Shown here piece by piece: positions 44,075 through 53,150 of a stretch of DNA of 64,000 nucleotides (the stretch's first letter is position 1; every line of letters starts with the position of its first letter). Below the pieces are notes generated by a model. That model was not told the origin of the DNA. It did not search any database and saw only the letters and a program-made list of their open reading frames with translations. Source of the DNA: Schlegelella aquatica (GTDB lineage Bacteria > Pseudomonadota > Gammaproteobacteria > Burkholderiales > Burkholderiaceae_C). The translations under genes and the position numbers were made by a program. The DNA lies in NCBI RefSeq assembly GCF_026013905.1, contig NZ_CP110257.1, positions 1,922,001 through 1,986,000 of the forward strand, written 5' to 3'.

Positions 44075-46372
44075 TCAGGCACGCAGGGGTGGCGAGGCGG
44101 CCACCCACGAGACGGTGGGCACGAACGCCTTCTGCGCCTCGTCGCGCAGGCTGCGAAGCAAAGACAACTCGCGGTCCGACAGCCTGAATCCATCGACTTG
44201 TGCCTTGTCCGCATAGAGGAGGCCGACGGGCTTGTCGCCCACGCGCAGCGGCAGCAGCATGAACGAAGAAGCCTGCACCTGCTCGTGGTACCACGCAGGC
44301 AGACGAGCCGCCAGCGTCGCCGCATGCGCGTCACGGATGAGGGAGTCCACCCCCCGGCGACACAATGCCGCGAACGCATTGCTCTCGTCTTCGAGCACGA
44401 ACTCGAAATGCCGGCGCAGAGCCTGCTCCCGCGGGCCCCACGCGTGTTGCGTGACGAAGCGCGACGTGCCTGGCAAACGCACGAGCACCGCCACATGCTG
44501 GCACTGCAGCCCGTCGTACACGGCCTGCCCCGCGGCATGCAGGGCGGGGTCGATCCCCTCGGTGCCGATGGCCGCTCGCACGCGCAAGATGGCCTTCGAC
44601 AACGGATGCACCGGCTGGGCCGGCGCGCTCCCGGGTCGCGCCGCCGAAGCCGAGGGGCGGGCCTGCGGCTTGCGCGGCGCCGGGGCTTTCAAGTCCACCG
44701 TCTCCCACACCTCCTGGCTCGTCATGCCCAGGGCCCGCGCATACTGCTCGATGGCGTGGGTGGAGGCGGTGGCCCCACTGCGCAGCACCCCGCGCTGCGT
44801 GTCGGCCAGTTCGTTGCCCAGCGCGCCGAGCAGGCGGAACCAGTCACCTTTGCGCTCCGGACGGCGTACGACCCCCTCGACCGACGGCCGGCGCATGCAG
44901 CGCACCAGCGATTCGGGCAACCCCCAGCTGCGGGCCACGCCCACGCCGAGATCCTCGAAAGCCACGCCCAGCACCGACAGCACTGCGGCGTCTTCCGTGC
45001 CCCCCTGGCTGAGCGCGAGCTGTCGGATCTCGGCCGCCTGTTCGGGCATGTAGAACTGCACGAGCGTGCGGCCCAGGTTCTGCATCACCGCCGCGACGAA
45101 GCATTCCTCCTCGTCGGCCTGCGTGGGACACAGCCGCGCCGCGAACCGCCCTGCCTGCCGGCAGCGCTCGTACTCCTCTCGCAGAGCCTGCGCACGGCGC
45201 TCGTCCGGCATGTCCTCCAGCGTGGGCAGCGTACCGGCCAGATCGCGGATGGCGACGAAGCCCATCAGCGCGACGCAGCGCGAGACGGTCGTGATCGATC
45301 CTCCGCCCACCGAGCTGAAGTAGGCCGCGTTCATCATGCGCAGCAGCTTCTGCGTGAGGGCCACGTCGTCGAGGACGGCGCGCGCCACCTCGTCGAGGTT
45401 GACGCGCTCGGCCGCCGCCAGACGCCGCACGCGCCGCACCACCTCGGTTTGCACCGGCAGGTCCGGATGGTGCGAGATCCGGTCCATCAGTTGCTGCACG
45501 GTGCGCGCGGCGCGGCTGTCGCCGCTGCCGTCGAGCAACGCGGGCGTCAGCCAGTCCTGGAGCTGCGCGCGCAGCTCCCCCGCCGAAGCGGGCCGCTGCG
45601 AGGGGTCCTGGGCGAGGGCCCGGGCGAGCACGCGGCGCAGCAGGGCCTCGTCGTGCTCGATGTTGGGCAGCCGCGCCGGCAACTCGATCGAGGATTCCAA
45701 CAATTGCGCAATGGCGCGCTGTGGATTCGCGTCCTGGATCGCCGGCCGGCCGACGAGCAGTTCATAGAGCAGGAGCCCGGCGCCGAACACATCGCTACGC
45801 ACGTCGGGCAGCTGACCGCGAGCCACTTCCGGCGCGAGGTAGAGGCCGCTCGCGGTGGCCAGTGAGCGGGTGTCGGGCGCCTGGGGCGGAATGGCGAAAT
45901 CGGCGAGGCGGGGACGGCCGGCCATGTCCAACAGCACCGCCTGGGGCCGCAGCTGGCCGTGCACCACACCGTGGGCGTGCGCATGCGCGAGCCCGTCGAG
46001 CACGCCGATGACCAACAGCACCGCCTGCCGCGCGGGCATCGCGTCGTGCTCGGCAATCCATTGCGCCAGCGTGATACCGCGCAACGCCTCCCACACCAGC
46101 ACCGGCTGCCGCTGCTCGAAACGAGCCTCGATCAAGGGCAGGAGGTTGGGATGCGACAAGGCCGTGACGGGCGCCGCGGCGCGGCGCCACAAGGGCTCGT
46201 CCATGCCCGCGAGCGGCAGGCGCTCCAGCACCTCGAGCACCACCTCGCGTGAGGCCGCAGTGTCGTGGGCGAGCCACCAGGCGCTGTCTGCATCCCGGCT
46301 CAGCAGTCGCTGCAGCCGGAACGGCCCGAAAGCCGGCCCCCCGGCCGGGGCGTTGTCAACCAATGGCTCCAC
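44075..46372 (-). CDS. Pseudokinase-HDOD-GAF protein
   Basis: The 765-residue protein has the same layout as its upstream neighbour: protein-kinase fold (about 18-270), HDOD domain (about 295-490; PVQTEVVRRVRRLAAAERVN, LLRMMNAAYFSSVGG, CVALMGFVAIRDLA) and GAF-like C-terminus (about 590-750). The kinase part has lost its catalytic residues. The Gly-rich loop is LLSRDADSAW, the ATP-binding Lys is Glu47 (VVLEVLE), HRD is HGQ (138-140), and DFG is DFA (158-160). Only the structural APE remains (180-182). It should bind a partner or ligand rather than phosphorylate. It lies 133 bp downstream of the intact paralogue on the same strand. Confidence 0.88.
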   Translation of the reverse strand: MEPLVDNAPAGGPAFGPFRLQRLLSRDADSAWWLAHDTAASREVVLEVLERLPLAGMDEPLWRRAAAPVTALSHPNLLPLIEARFEQRQPVLVWEALRGITLAQWIAEHDAMPARQAVLLVIGVLDGLAHAHAHGVVHGQLRPQAVLLDMAGRPRLADFAIPPQAPDTRSLATASGLYLAPEVARGQLPDVRSDVFGAGLLLYELLVGRPAIQDANPQRAIAQLLESSIELPARLPNIEHDEALLRRVLARALAQDPSQRPASAGELRAQLQDWLTPALLDGSGDSRAARTVQQLMDRISHHPDLPVQTEVVRRVRRLAAAERVNLDEVARAVLDDVALTQKLLRMMNAAYFSSVGGGSITTVSRCVALMGFVAIRDLAGTLPTLEDMPDERRAQALREEYERCRQAGRFAARLCPTQADEEECFVAAVMQNLGRTLVQFYMPEQAAEIRQLALSQGGTEDAAVLSVLGVAFEDLGVGVARSWGLPESLVRCMRRPSVEGVVRRPERKGDWFRLLGALGNELADTQRGVLRSGATASTHAIEQYARALGMTSQEVWETVDLKAPAPRKPQARPSASAARPGSAPAQPVHPLSKAILRVRAAIGTEGIDPALHAAGQAVYDGLQCQHVAVLVRLPGTSRFVTQHAWGPREQALRRHFEFVLEDESNAFAALCRRGVDSLIRDAHAATLAARLPAWYHEQVQASSFMLLPLRVGDKPVGLLYADKAQVDGFRLSDRELSLLRSLRDEAQKAFVPTVSWVAASPPLRA

Positions 46373-46505
46373 GATGATCCTTGACGGGACAACCCCTGAG
46401 TTGCGTCATGCCCCGATTGTTTCCGATTGAAGCACAAACGCCCTCCGGAGATCGCCCGAGCAAGGCCCGCTTGGCCCTGCATTTCGTCGCAGTTGCCCGG
46501 GTTCG

Positions 46506-48881
46506 TCAGGCCGCCTGCTTGAAGGCCATCACCGCCTGGTTTCGCAAGGTGCGCAGCAGCGCGAGTTCACCCTCGCCGAGCCGAATCTCGCCCGCCTGCG
46601 ACTTGTCGGCGTAGATGAGGCCCAGCGGCGCCTGTTTCAACTGCAGGGGCAGCAACAAGAAGGTCGGCGCGTCCACGTGGGTGCAGTACCAGGCCGGCAA
46701 CCGCTGACGCAGCTGCCCCTGGCTCACGTCGCTGATGAGCGTGTCCACGCCCTTGATCGCGACCGCCGCGAAAAGGTCGTCCGGTGCCGCCACTTCGATG
46801 CGAAACCGCGGTGCCAGCTCTGCTGCGCCCTCCCCCAGCCCGAAGCGGCCGGTGAGCACGCCGCTGCGCACGTCGCGCAGGCAGAACACCACCCGGCGGA
46901 AACCAAGCGCGCGGTACATCGTCTCCAGGATCATCCGCAGCACCTGATCGAGGCGGAAGTTCTCGACCATGGTGTTCGTGATGTCCTGAATCCCGGCCGC
47001 GAGCACCTGGGCGGGGTCTTCGGCCGGTGTCGGCTGGCTGCGCACGAGCGCCTCCAGCTGCAAGGGCGACAACGAATCCGCGTCCTCCTGCACCGTGGCA
47101 GGCCCCGAGGGCAGCAGGCGGGCGGCCGGTGTGCCGGCCTGCGGCTGCAGCTTCAAAGCCGGCGCGAGCAAGGCCATCTCCTCGCGGGCCGCCTGCACGG
47201 CATGGCTCAACGCTCGCGCGTCGATGCCGAGGGCCGGCGCGTAGCGGTGGGCCAGGGCTTGCAGGCGCTCCGGCGCCTCCTTCGGAGGCGTGTGCAACAA
47301 GAGGTCCGTCGCCTCGTTGGCAAGAGACGCGACGCAGCGGATCGCATGCCCCGGGTCGTGAGTCGAACGCGACGGCGGTTCGTCCGCCAGCTTGCGCATC
47401 GCCCGCTGGAGCGCCTCGGGCAGTCCCCAGGCGCGCGCGACGCCCACCCCGAGTTCCTCATAGCTCAAGCCCAGCACGGCCGCCGCCTCGCGCTCGAGGG
47501 CACCGGGCGCCGACGCCGCCTGGACCCGCTGGCGGATCTGACGTGCCTCTTCGGGAAAGTAGAACTCGGCCAGGAGCCGGCCCAGGTTCTGGAACACGGC
47601 GGCGATGAACGACTCCTCCGCGTCGCGGGCAGCCCGGCTCAGCTGCGCCGCCACCGTCCCCGCCATGAGGGCGCGCAGAAACTCCTCTTTCAGCACCCCC
47701 GCCTGCGCCCGATCCTGCATGTGCTCGAGCAACACGAGCGAGAGCGCCAGGTTGCGGATCCCCGCAAAGCCGATGAGCGCCACCGCGCGCGAGACGGTGC
47801 TGATCGCGCCTGCGCCGTGCCCCCTGAAACTCGCCGAGTTCACGAGCCGCAGCAGCTTGTTCGTCAGCGCCACGTCCTTGAGGATTTCCTCGGCCAGTCG
47901 TTGCAGGCTCTCGTGCTCCGAGCTCGCGATGCGCTGGATGCGGGCGACCGCATCCGACAAGGCCGGGAAGTCGCCTTTGTGACGCATGCGACGCAACAGG
48001 AACTCCAGCGTCGCGTGCCCGCCCTGGGCTTCGGCAGCCACGGCCGGACGCCGCCACGCCCGCAGAGCCTCGCCCAGTTCGCGCGCGCTGGCATACCGGA
48101 CGGCCGGATCGCGCGCGGTCGCCCGGTGGACGATCGCGCGCAGTCCATCATCCACCGGATAAGGCAGTTCCGCCGGCAGACGCACGTCCTCGTGGACATG
48201 CCGGTAGATCGCCCGGTACGGGTCCGGGTCCGCCACCGCGGGGCGGCCGCACAGCATCTCGTAAAGCACCAGGCCCGCGGCATACACGTCGACCTGCGGC
48301 GTGGGCGGCCGACCCTGCGTCACCTCGGGCGCGAGGTAGGCGGGCGTGCCCACCAAGGCCTTGTCCGCAAAGCCATGGCGCTGACTGATCGCAATGCCGA
48401 AGTCCATCACGCGTGCGCGCCCTTCCCGGTCGAGCAAGACGTTGGAGGGCTTGAGGTCGCGGTGCACCACACCCGCCTGGTGTGCGTGCGCGAGGGCGTC
48501 CAGCACACAGATGATGAGATCGACCGCCTCCCCCGGCACCCAGGCACCTTGCTCACGCAAGGCATGCCACAGCGTGCGCCCCTCCACGAACTCGAACACC
48601 AGATAGGGGTGCTGCTCGTGCACGTCCGCCTCGAAGAGCGGCACGATGCCCGGGTGCGACAGCCGGCTGACCGCCCGCGCCTCGCGCAACCACTCTTCGA
48701 CCGCTTCGCCACCGGAGGCCAGGGCACGGTGGAGCTTGAGTGCGACGGCGCGGTCGAGCCGGGGATCCCAGGCGCGCCAGACCACGCTTTGCGCGCCTTG
48801 GCCCACCAGGTCCTGCAACTGGAATCGACCGACTTGGCGCGACGAGGCAATGGACGACAAGGACACGGAATCGAAGGGCAC
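46506..48881 (-). CDS. Serine/threonine protein kinase-HDOD-GAF protein
   Basis: The 791-residue cytoplasmic protein begins with a complete Hanks-type kinase. It has the loop [10 protein letters not shown], Lys49 in VALKLH, a candidate alpha-C Glu67, [14 protein letters not shown] (Asp142), VMDFGIA (Asp160) and [10 protein letters not shown]. An HDOD domain follows (about 285-490; [37 protein letters not shown]), then a linker and a GAF-like domain (about 605-780; [48 protein letters not shown]). HDOD proteins usually act as signalling scaffolds. There is no membrane helix, so any signal is likely intracellular, perhaps sensed by GAF. A pseudokinase paralogue follows. The gene diverges from trxA. 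Confidence 0.9.
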   Translation of the reverse strand: MPFDSVSLSSIASSRQVGRFQLQDLVGQGAQSVVWRAWDPRLDRAVALKLHRALASGGEAVEEWLREARAVSRLSHPGIVPLFEADVHEQHPYLVFEFVEGRTLWHALREQGAWVPGEAVDLIICVLDALAHAHQAGVVHRDLKPSNVLLDREGRARVMDFGIAISQRHGFADKALVGTPAYLAPEVTQGRPPTPQVDVYAAGLVLYEMLCGRPAVADPDPYRAIYRHVHEDVRLPAELPYPVDDGLRAIVHRATARDPAVRYASARELGEALRAWRRPAVAAEAQGGHATLEFLLRRMRHKGDFPALSDAVARIQRIASSEHESLQRLAEEILKDVALTNKLLRLVNSASFRGHGAGAISTVSRAVALIGFAGIRNLALSLVLLEHMQDRAQAGVLKEEFLRALMAGTVAAQLSRAARDAEESFIAAVFQNLGRLLAEFYFPEEARQIRQRVQAASAPGALEREAAAVLGLSYEELGVGVARAWGLPEALQRAMRKLADEPPSRSTHDPGHAIRCVASLANEATDLLLHTPPKEAPERLQALAHRYAPALGIDARALSHAVQAAREEMALLAPALKLQPQAGTPAARLLPSGPATVQEDADSLSPLQLEALVRSQPTPAEDPAQVLAAGIQDITNTMVENFRLDQVLRMILETMYRALGFRRVVFCLRDVRSGVLTGRFGLGEGAAELAPRFRIEVAAPDDLFAAVAIKGVDTLISDVSQGQLRQRLPAWYCTHVDAPTFLLLPLQLKQAPLGLIYADKSQAGEIRLGEGELALLRTLRNQAVMAFKQAA

Positions 48882-49138
48882 AGAAAGACGACAGTGGCAT
48901 TGAACCGTGCCGCAAGGCGGCCCGATCCGCGAAGATCACGGGGCTTTTCCCCGCTTTTGGGCTGGTGGCTCACCGCGCGTTCTGCGCAGCGTTCGCCGCG
49001 TGGGCCGGCCTGCCAAGGGCGCAGTGCCTGTGGGGCCGCCGCCGCACCGCGGCCATCCGCCACGGCCCTTTGTGCCAGAATTGCCTTCGCGGTGACGAAG
49101 CACTCGTAGACGATTTTCGCCCGCTTCAAGGACAGACA

Positions 49139-49468
49139 ATGAGCAGCGAGCTGATCAAACACATTTCCGACGCTTCCTTCGAAGCCGACGTGCTGCAATC
49201 CGACAAGCCGGTGCTGGTCGACTTCTGGGCCGAATGGTGCGGCCCGTGCAAGATGATCGCGCCGATCCTCGACGAGGTGGCCAAGGATTACGACGGGCGT
49301 CTTCGCATCGCCAAGATGAACGTCGACGAGAACCGCGGCGTGCCGGCCAAGTTCGGTATTCGCGGCATCCCGACCTTGATGCTGTTCAAGGGGGGCCAGC
49401 TCGCGGCGACCAAGGTGGGTGCGCTGTCCAAAGCGCAGTTGACCGCCTTCCTCGACAGTCATCTATAA
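49139..49468 (+). CDS. trxA: Thioredoxin 1
   Basis: The 109-residue thioredoxin has the active site [13 protein letters not shown] (Cys34 and Cys37), the cis-Pro in [14 protein letters not shown] and the usual C-terminal helix. ATG 49139 is preceded by AAGGA. The frame is open far upstream but without similarity. It is followed by rho in the arrangement common to beta- and gammaproteobacteria, and a rho promoter appears to lie in its last codons. Confidence 0.98.
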   Translation: MSSELIKHISDASFEADVLQSDKPVLVDFWAEWCGPCKMIAPILDEVAKDYDGRLRIAKMNVDENRGVPAKFGIRGIPTLMLFKGGQLAATKVGALSKAQLTAFLDSHL

Positions 49469-49469
49469 T
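49439..49469 (+). promoter_or_regulatory. Promoter for rho inside the 3' end of trxA
   Basis: TTGACC (49439-49444) and a perfect TATAAT (49464-49469, containing the trxA stop codon TAA) are separated by 19 bases. The expected start near 49476 gives rho a leader of about 220 nt. Confidence 0.45.
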
Positions 49470-49696
49470 TTCCTGAACGCGTCGGGGCGAGCGGCCACAA
49501 GCGCCCGCCCCGATCGCCCAAGCAGCCCCTACGCCTGATCGTCCGGCGCGTAGTTTCGGCCCCCAACTCCAACGGTTTCTTCCTGCTGCGTTTCGTCGCA
49601 GCCCTGCCTGCACAGCGCACCAGTGCTGCGCCGGCCTCGCCGAAGTCCCCGCCCGGTGTTTCACACGACCCGAGCGACACACGAGGGTGTACACCC
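49469..49696 (+). promoter_or_regulatory. Long rho leader with hairpin
   Basis: The 228-bp trxA-rho gap has no gene. It holds a 12-bp stem with one mismatch (49482-49493 with 49502-49513) and an 8-nt loop, without a U-tract, followed by C-rich, G-poor stretches such as 49511-49600. rho is known to be autoregulated through Rho-dependent attenuation in its leader, and this leader could serve that purpose. Confidence 0.4.
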
Positions 49697-50959
49697 ATGC
49701 ATCTTTCCGAACTGAAGGTCCTTCACGTCTCCGAGCTCATCAAGATGGCCGAGTCGCTGGAGATCGAGAACACCAGCCGCATGCGCAAGCAGGAGCTGAT
49801 GTTCGCGATCATGAAGCGGCGCGCCAAGCAAGGCGAGCAGATCTTCGGCGACGGCGTGCTGGAGGTGCTGCCTGACGGCTTCGGCTTCCTGCGCTCGCCC
49901 GAGACCAGCTACCTCGCGAGCACCGACGACATCTACCTGTCGCCCAGCCAGATCCGCCGCTTCAACCTCCACACCGGCGACGCCATCGAAGGCGAAGTGC
50001 GGGTGCCCAAGGACGGCGAGCGGTACTTCGCGCTCGTCAAGGTCGACCGGGTCAACGGCCTGACTCCGGAGGAGAACAAGCACAAGATCATGTTCGAGAA
50101 CTTGACGCCGCTCTTTCCGAAAGAGCAGTTCAAGCTCGAACGCGAGATCCGGTCGGAGGAGAACATCACCGGCCGCATCATCGACCTGATCGCCCCCATC
50201 GGCAAAGGCCAGCGCGCGCTGCTCGTCGCCCCGCCCAAGAGCGGCAAGACGGTGATGATGCAGCACCTGGCCCACGCGATCATCGCCAACCACCCGGAGG
50301 TCTACCTCATCGTGCTGCTCGTCGACGAGCGCCCCGAGGAAGTGACCGAGATGCAGCGCACCGTGCGCGGCGAGGTGATCAGCTCCACCTTCGACGAGCC
50401 GGCCGCGCGCCACGTGCAGGTGGCCGAGATGGTGATCGAGCGCGCCAAGCGCCTGGTCGAGCTGAAGAAGGACGTGGTGATCCTGCTCGACTCCATCACC
50501 CGGCTGGCCCGTGCCTACAACAACGTGCTGCCCTCCTCCGGCAAGGTGCTGACGGGCGGTGTGGACGCCAACGCCCTGCAGCGGCCCAAGCGCTTCTTCG
50601 GTGCGGCCCGCAACATCGAGGAAGGCGGCTCGCTCACCATCATCGGCACCGCCCTGATCGACACGGGCAGCCGCATGGACGAGGTGATCTATGAGGAATT
50701 CAAGGGCACCGGCAACTGCGAGATCCACCTGGACCGCCGCATGGCCGAAAAGCGGGTGTACCCCTCGATCCTGCTGAACAAGTCGGGCACCCGCCGCGAA
50801 GAACTGCTGCTCAAGCCCGAGATCCTGCAGAAGACCTGGATCCTGCGCAAGCTGCTCTACCCCATGGACGAGATCGAGGCGATGGAGTTCATCCTCGACA
50901 AGATGAAGTCTACGAAGAACAACCAGGAGTTCTTCGAGATGATGCGCCGCGGCGGCTGA
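49697..50959 (+). CDS. rho: Transcription termination factor Rho
   Basis: Rho is the hexameric RNA helicase that ends transcription of untranslated RNA. The 420-residue protein has the N-terminal RNA-binding part ([20 protein letters not shown], then the cold-shock-like domain with [19 protein letters not shown]), Walker [36 protein letters not shown], the Q/R loop region [20 protein letters not shown] and the C-terminal RRGG. There is no long insertion. The length is typical of the order. Confidence 0.98.
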   Translation: MHLSELKVLHVSELIKMAESLEIENTSRMRKQELMFAIMKRRAKQGEQIFGDGVLEVLPDGFGFLRSPETSYLASTDDIYLSPSQIRRFNLHTGDAIEGEVRVPKDGERYFALVKVDRVNGLTPEENKHKIMFENLTPLFPKEQFKLEREIRSEENITGRIIDLIAPIGKGQRALLVAPPKSGKTVMMQHLAHAIIANHPEVYLIVLLVDERPEEVTEMQRTVRGEVISSTFDEPAARHVQVAEMVIERAKRLVELKKDVVILLDSITRLARAYNNVLPSSGKVLTGGVDANALQRPKRFFGAARNIEEGGSLTIIGTALIDTGSRMDEVIYEEFKGTGNCEIHLDRRMAEKRVYPSILLNKSGTRREELLLKPEILQKTWILRKLLYPMDEIEAMEFILDKMKSTKNNQEFFEMMRRGG

Positions 50960-51008
50960 TGCCCCGGCAGCGGCCCGCCGCGGCACCCCGGCGGCTGGGC
51001 GATCCTGG

Positions 51009-51035
51009 CTCGCACGGCGGCCTCTGCCGTGCGAG
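51009..51035 (+). terminator. Hairpin downstream of rho
   Basis: CTCGCACGGC (51009-51018) pairs perfectly with GCCGTGCGAG (51026-51035) around a 7-nt loop, 49 bases after the rho stop. There is no U-tract. Confidence 0.4.
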
Positions 51036-51072
51036 GCGTCCTGCGCAGCTCAGGCCGGCGCAGGTGTTGGGT

Positions 51073-51078
51073 TATACT
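51073..51078 (+). promoter_or_regulatory. -10 box of rpmE2
   Basis: TATACT lies 75 bases before the L31 start. The -35 region is not convincing. Transcription would begin near 51085, after the rho hairpin. Confidence 0.35.
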
Positions 51079-51153
51079 TTTGGGTTTACCAGATCCGGAA
51101 AGTGCGCCGAGCGGGTCGGCGTGGCTCCCGGCCGCGCGAGCGAGAGGTTCGAC

Positions 51154-51414
51154 ATGAAAGAAGGCATCCACCCCGAGTACCGCGAAGTCTGCTTCGTGGA
51201 CCTGTCCAACGGCTTCAAGTTCGTCACGCGTTCCTGCGCCCAGACGAAGGAAACCATCAAGATGGAAGACGGCCGCGAGCTGCCGCTCTTCAAGCTAGAG
51301 ACGACCAGCGAGTCGCATCCCTTCTACACCGGTACGCAAAAGAGCGTCGACTCGCTGGGCGGCCGCGTCGAGAAGTTCCGCAACAAGTTCGCGCGGGTGG
51401 GTCTCAAGAAGTAA
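51154..51414 (+). CDS. rpmE2: 50S ribosomal protein L31 type B
   Basis: The 86-residue protein is the long, zinc-free form of L31: [20 protein letters not shown], then [33 protein letters not shown] and [13 protein letters not shown]. The CxxC pairs of type A are absent. It has a GAGAGG ribosome site and is followed by a clear intrinsic terminator, so it is a single-gene unit. Confidence 0.97.
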   Translation: MKEGIHPEYREVCFVDLSNGFKFVTRSCAQTKETIKMEDGRELPLFKLETTSESHPFYTGTQKSVDSLGGRVEKFRNKFARVGLKK

Positions 51415-51434
51415 GCCACCGGTGCGCAAGCAAG

Positions 51435-51464
51435 AGGCAGCCTGGGCGACCGGCTGCCTTTTTT
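51435..51464 (+). terminator. Intrinsic terminator of rpmE2
   Basis: AGGCAGCC (51435-51442) pairs with GGCTGCCT (51452-51459) around a 9-nt loop, followed directly by a T-run to 51464. It lies 21 bases after the L31 stop and is the clearest Rho-independent terminator in the window. Confidence 0.9.
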
Positions 51465-51492
51465 CTTGGTGCAACCGATCCGTCGTCGCCCC

Positions 51493-53136
51493 GTGAACCT
51501 GCCGAAACCCGCCGTCGTCACACAACGCGCCGCGCGCCGCATGCCGCGGGTGGCGCTGCTCCTGCTGTGCTCCGCCTACGTCTTGCCGGGCGTCTTCGGT
51601 CGCGACCCCTGGCGCCAGGCCGACCTCATCGCCTTCGGCTACATGCACAGCATTGCGAGTGGCCGCACCGACTGGTGGCATCCCCTGGTCGGGGGTGTGC
51701 CGCCCGAGGGGGGCCTCTTCCCCTACTGGTTGGGGGCGTTCTTCATCCAGGCTCTCGGAGCTTGGCTCGACCCGGCGTTCGCGGCTCGCCTGCCGTTCGC
51801 ACTCCTGCTCGTGGCCGTGCTCGCGCTGACCTGGTATGCCACGTACCACCTTGCGCGCACCGAAGCGGCCCAGCCCGTGGCCTTCGCCTTCGGCGGCGAG
51901 GCGCAGCCGGTGGACTACGCACGCGCCATGGCCGACGGAGCCTTGCTGGCCCTGGTGGCGACGCTGGGCCTGCTGCAACTCGGGCACGAGACCACGCCCG
52001 AACTGCTGCAACTCACGGGGGCCGCGTTGTTCGTCTACGCCCTGGCCGCAGCGCACCTGCGCGAGGCCAAGGCCCGGGTGGCGATGCTGCTGGCGCTGCC
52101 CCTCATGGCCGGCAGCGGAGCCCCCTCGACTGCCCTCGCGCTGGGCGTGGGAGGCACGGCGGTGTGCCTGTGGTCTTCCCAGCCGCAAGCGCGACGCTTC
52201 GCGGGCTGGGTGGTGATTGCCGCCGCGGTCGCCGCCCTCGTCGGAGTGGTCACCGGCACCTGGGCCTGGCGCGTCTCCTCACCTTCGCCGGGCCAAGTGG
52301 TCCGGCTGTTCATCTGGTTCCTGTGGCCGGCGTGGCCTTTGGCGGCCTGGACGGTGTGGCGCTGGCGCGCGCACCTCGTGCGGCCGCACTTGGCGGTGCC
52401 CCTCGTGGTCTGGGGCATCGCGGCCTTCACGTCCGTGGCCATGAACGGTTCCGACCGGGCCCTGATGCTGGGACTGCCCGCGCTGGCCGTGCTGGCGGCG
52501 TTCTCGCTGCCCACCCTGCGCCGAGGCGTTGCATCGGCCATCGACTGGTTCTCCGTCTTCTTCTTCAGCATCGCGGGGCTCGCCGTCTGGGTGATCTACC
52601 TGTCCATGCAGGTCGGCATACCGTCCAAGCCGCTGGCGAACATCCAGCGTCTGGCGCCCGGTTTCGAGCCCGTCTTCTCCTGGTGGGCCCTGCTGCCGGC
52701 CGTCCTCGCCACCGGGGCGTGGGTATGGCTGGTGCGCTGGCGTGCGACGCGTCACCGTGTCGTGCTGTGGCGCAGCCTCGTCTTGCCGGCCAGCGGCGTG
52801 GCATGGTGCTGGCTGCTGTTGCTCACGCTGTGTCTGCCCGTGCTCGACTACGCTCGCAGCGAGCGCCCCATCGTGGAACGGCTCGCCCCGCACCTGTCTC
52901 GCGACGGCTGTGTGGCGGCTGAGGGCCTGTCCAAGGGGCAGGTGGCCGCGCTGGAGGCGCTGGGAGGCTACACCGTGCGGTGGTGGCACCGTCCGGGCGC
53001 CGGAGCGTGCGACCAGTTGCTCGTCGCGGGGGGCAACCGCCCGGTGCCGCCCCCCGCCGGCTGGAAACTGGTCGCGCGGGAAAGGCGTCCCACCGACCGC
53101 ACCGAGTTCACCTACGTGTATCGCCGGGAGCGCTGA
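51493..53136 (+). CDS. ArnT/PMT-like multi-pass membrane protein (glycosyltransferase family)
   Basis: From GTG 51493 the product has 547 residues and about 11-12 predicted membrane helices. The first periplasmic loop, LPGVFGRDPWRQADLIAFGY, fits lipid-linked glycosyltransferases of the ArnT/PMT superfamily (GT-C fold), and a soluble C-terminal part of about 100 residues follows. Neither substrate nor lipid donor can be read. The start is uncertain: a TTG at 51466 lies in the terminator tract, and ATG 51541 (MPRVALLLLCSAYVLPG) is also plausible. It is convergent with phoR, with 14 bases between the stops. Confidence 0.75.
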   Translation: MNLPKPAVVTQRAARRMPRVALLLLCSAYVLPGVFGRDPWRQADLIAFGYMHSIASGRTDWWHPLVGGVPPEGGLFPYWLGAFFIQALGAWLDPAFAARLPFALLLVAVLALTWYATYHLARTEAAQPVAFAFGGEAQPVDYARAMADGALLALVATLGLLQLGHETTPELLQLTGAALFVYALAAAHLREAKARVAMLLALPLMAGSGAPSTALALGVGGTAVCLWSSQPQARRFAGWVVIAAAVAALVGVVTGTWAWRVSSPSPGQVVRLFIWFLWPAWPLAAWTVWRWRAHLVRPHLAVPLVVWGIAAFTSVAMNGSDRALMLGLPALAVLAAFSLPTLRRGVASAIDWFSVFFFSIAGLAVWVIYLSMQVGIPSKPLANIQRLAPGFEPVFSWWALLPAVLATGAWVWLVRWRATRHRVVLWRSLVLPASGVAWCWLLLLTLCLPVLDYARSERPIVERLAPHLSRDGCVAAEGLSKGQVAALEALGGYTVRWWHRPGAGACDQLLVAGGNRPVPPPAGWKLVARERRPTDRTEFTYVYRRER

Positions 53137-53150
53137 CCTTCGGCACCCTC

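Noticed and set aside
42845..45865. A 1006-codon plus-strand open frame across dnaX, the SRP RNA and the pseudokinase gene
   Set aside because: It crosses the SRP RNA gene and is antisense to two real genes; a shadow frame.
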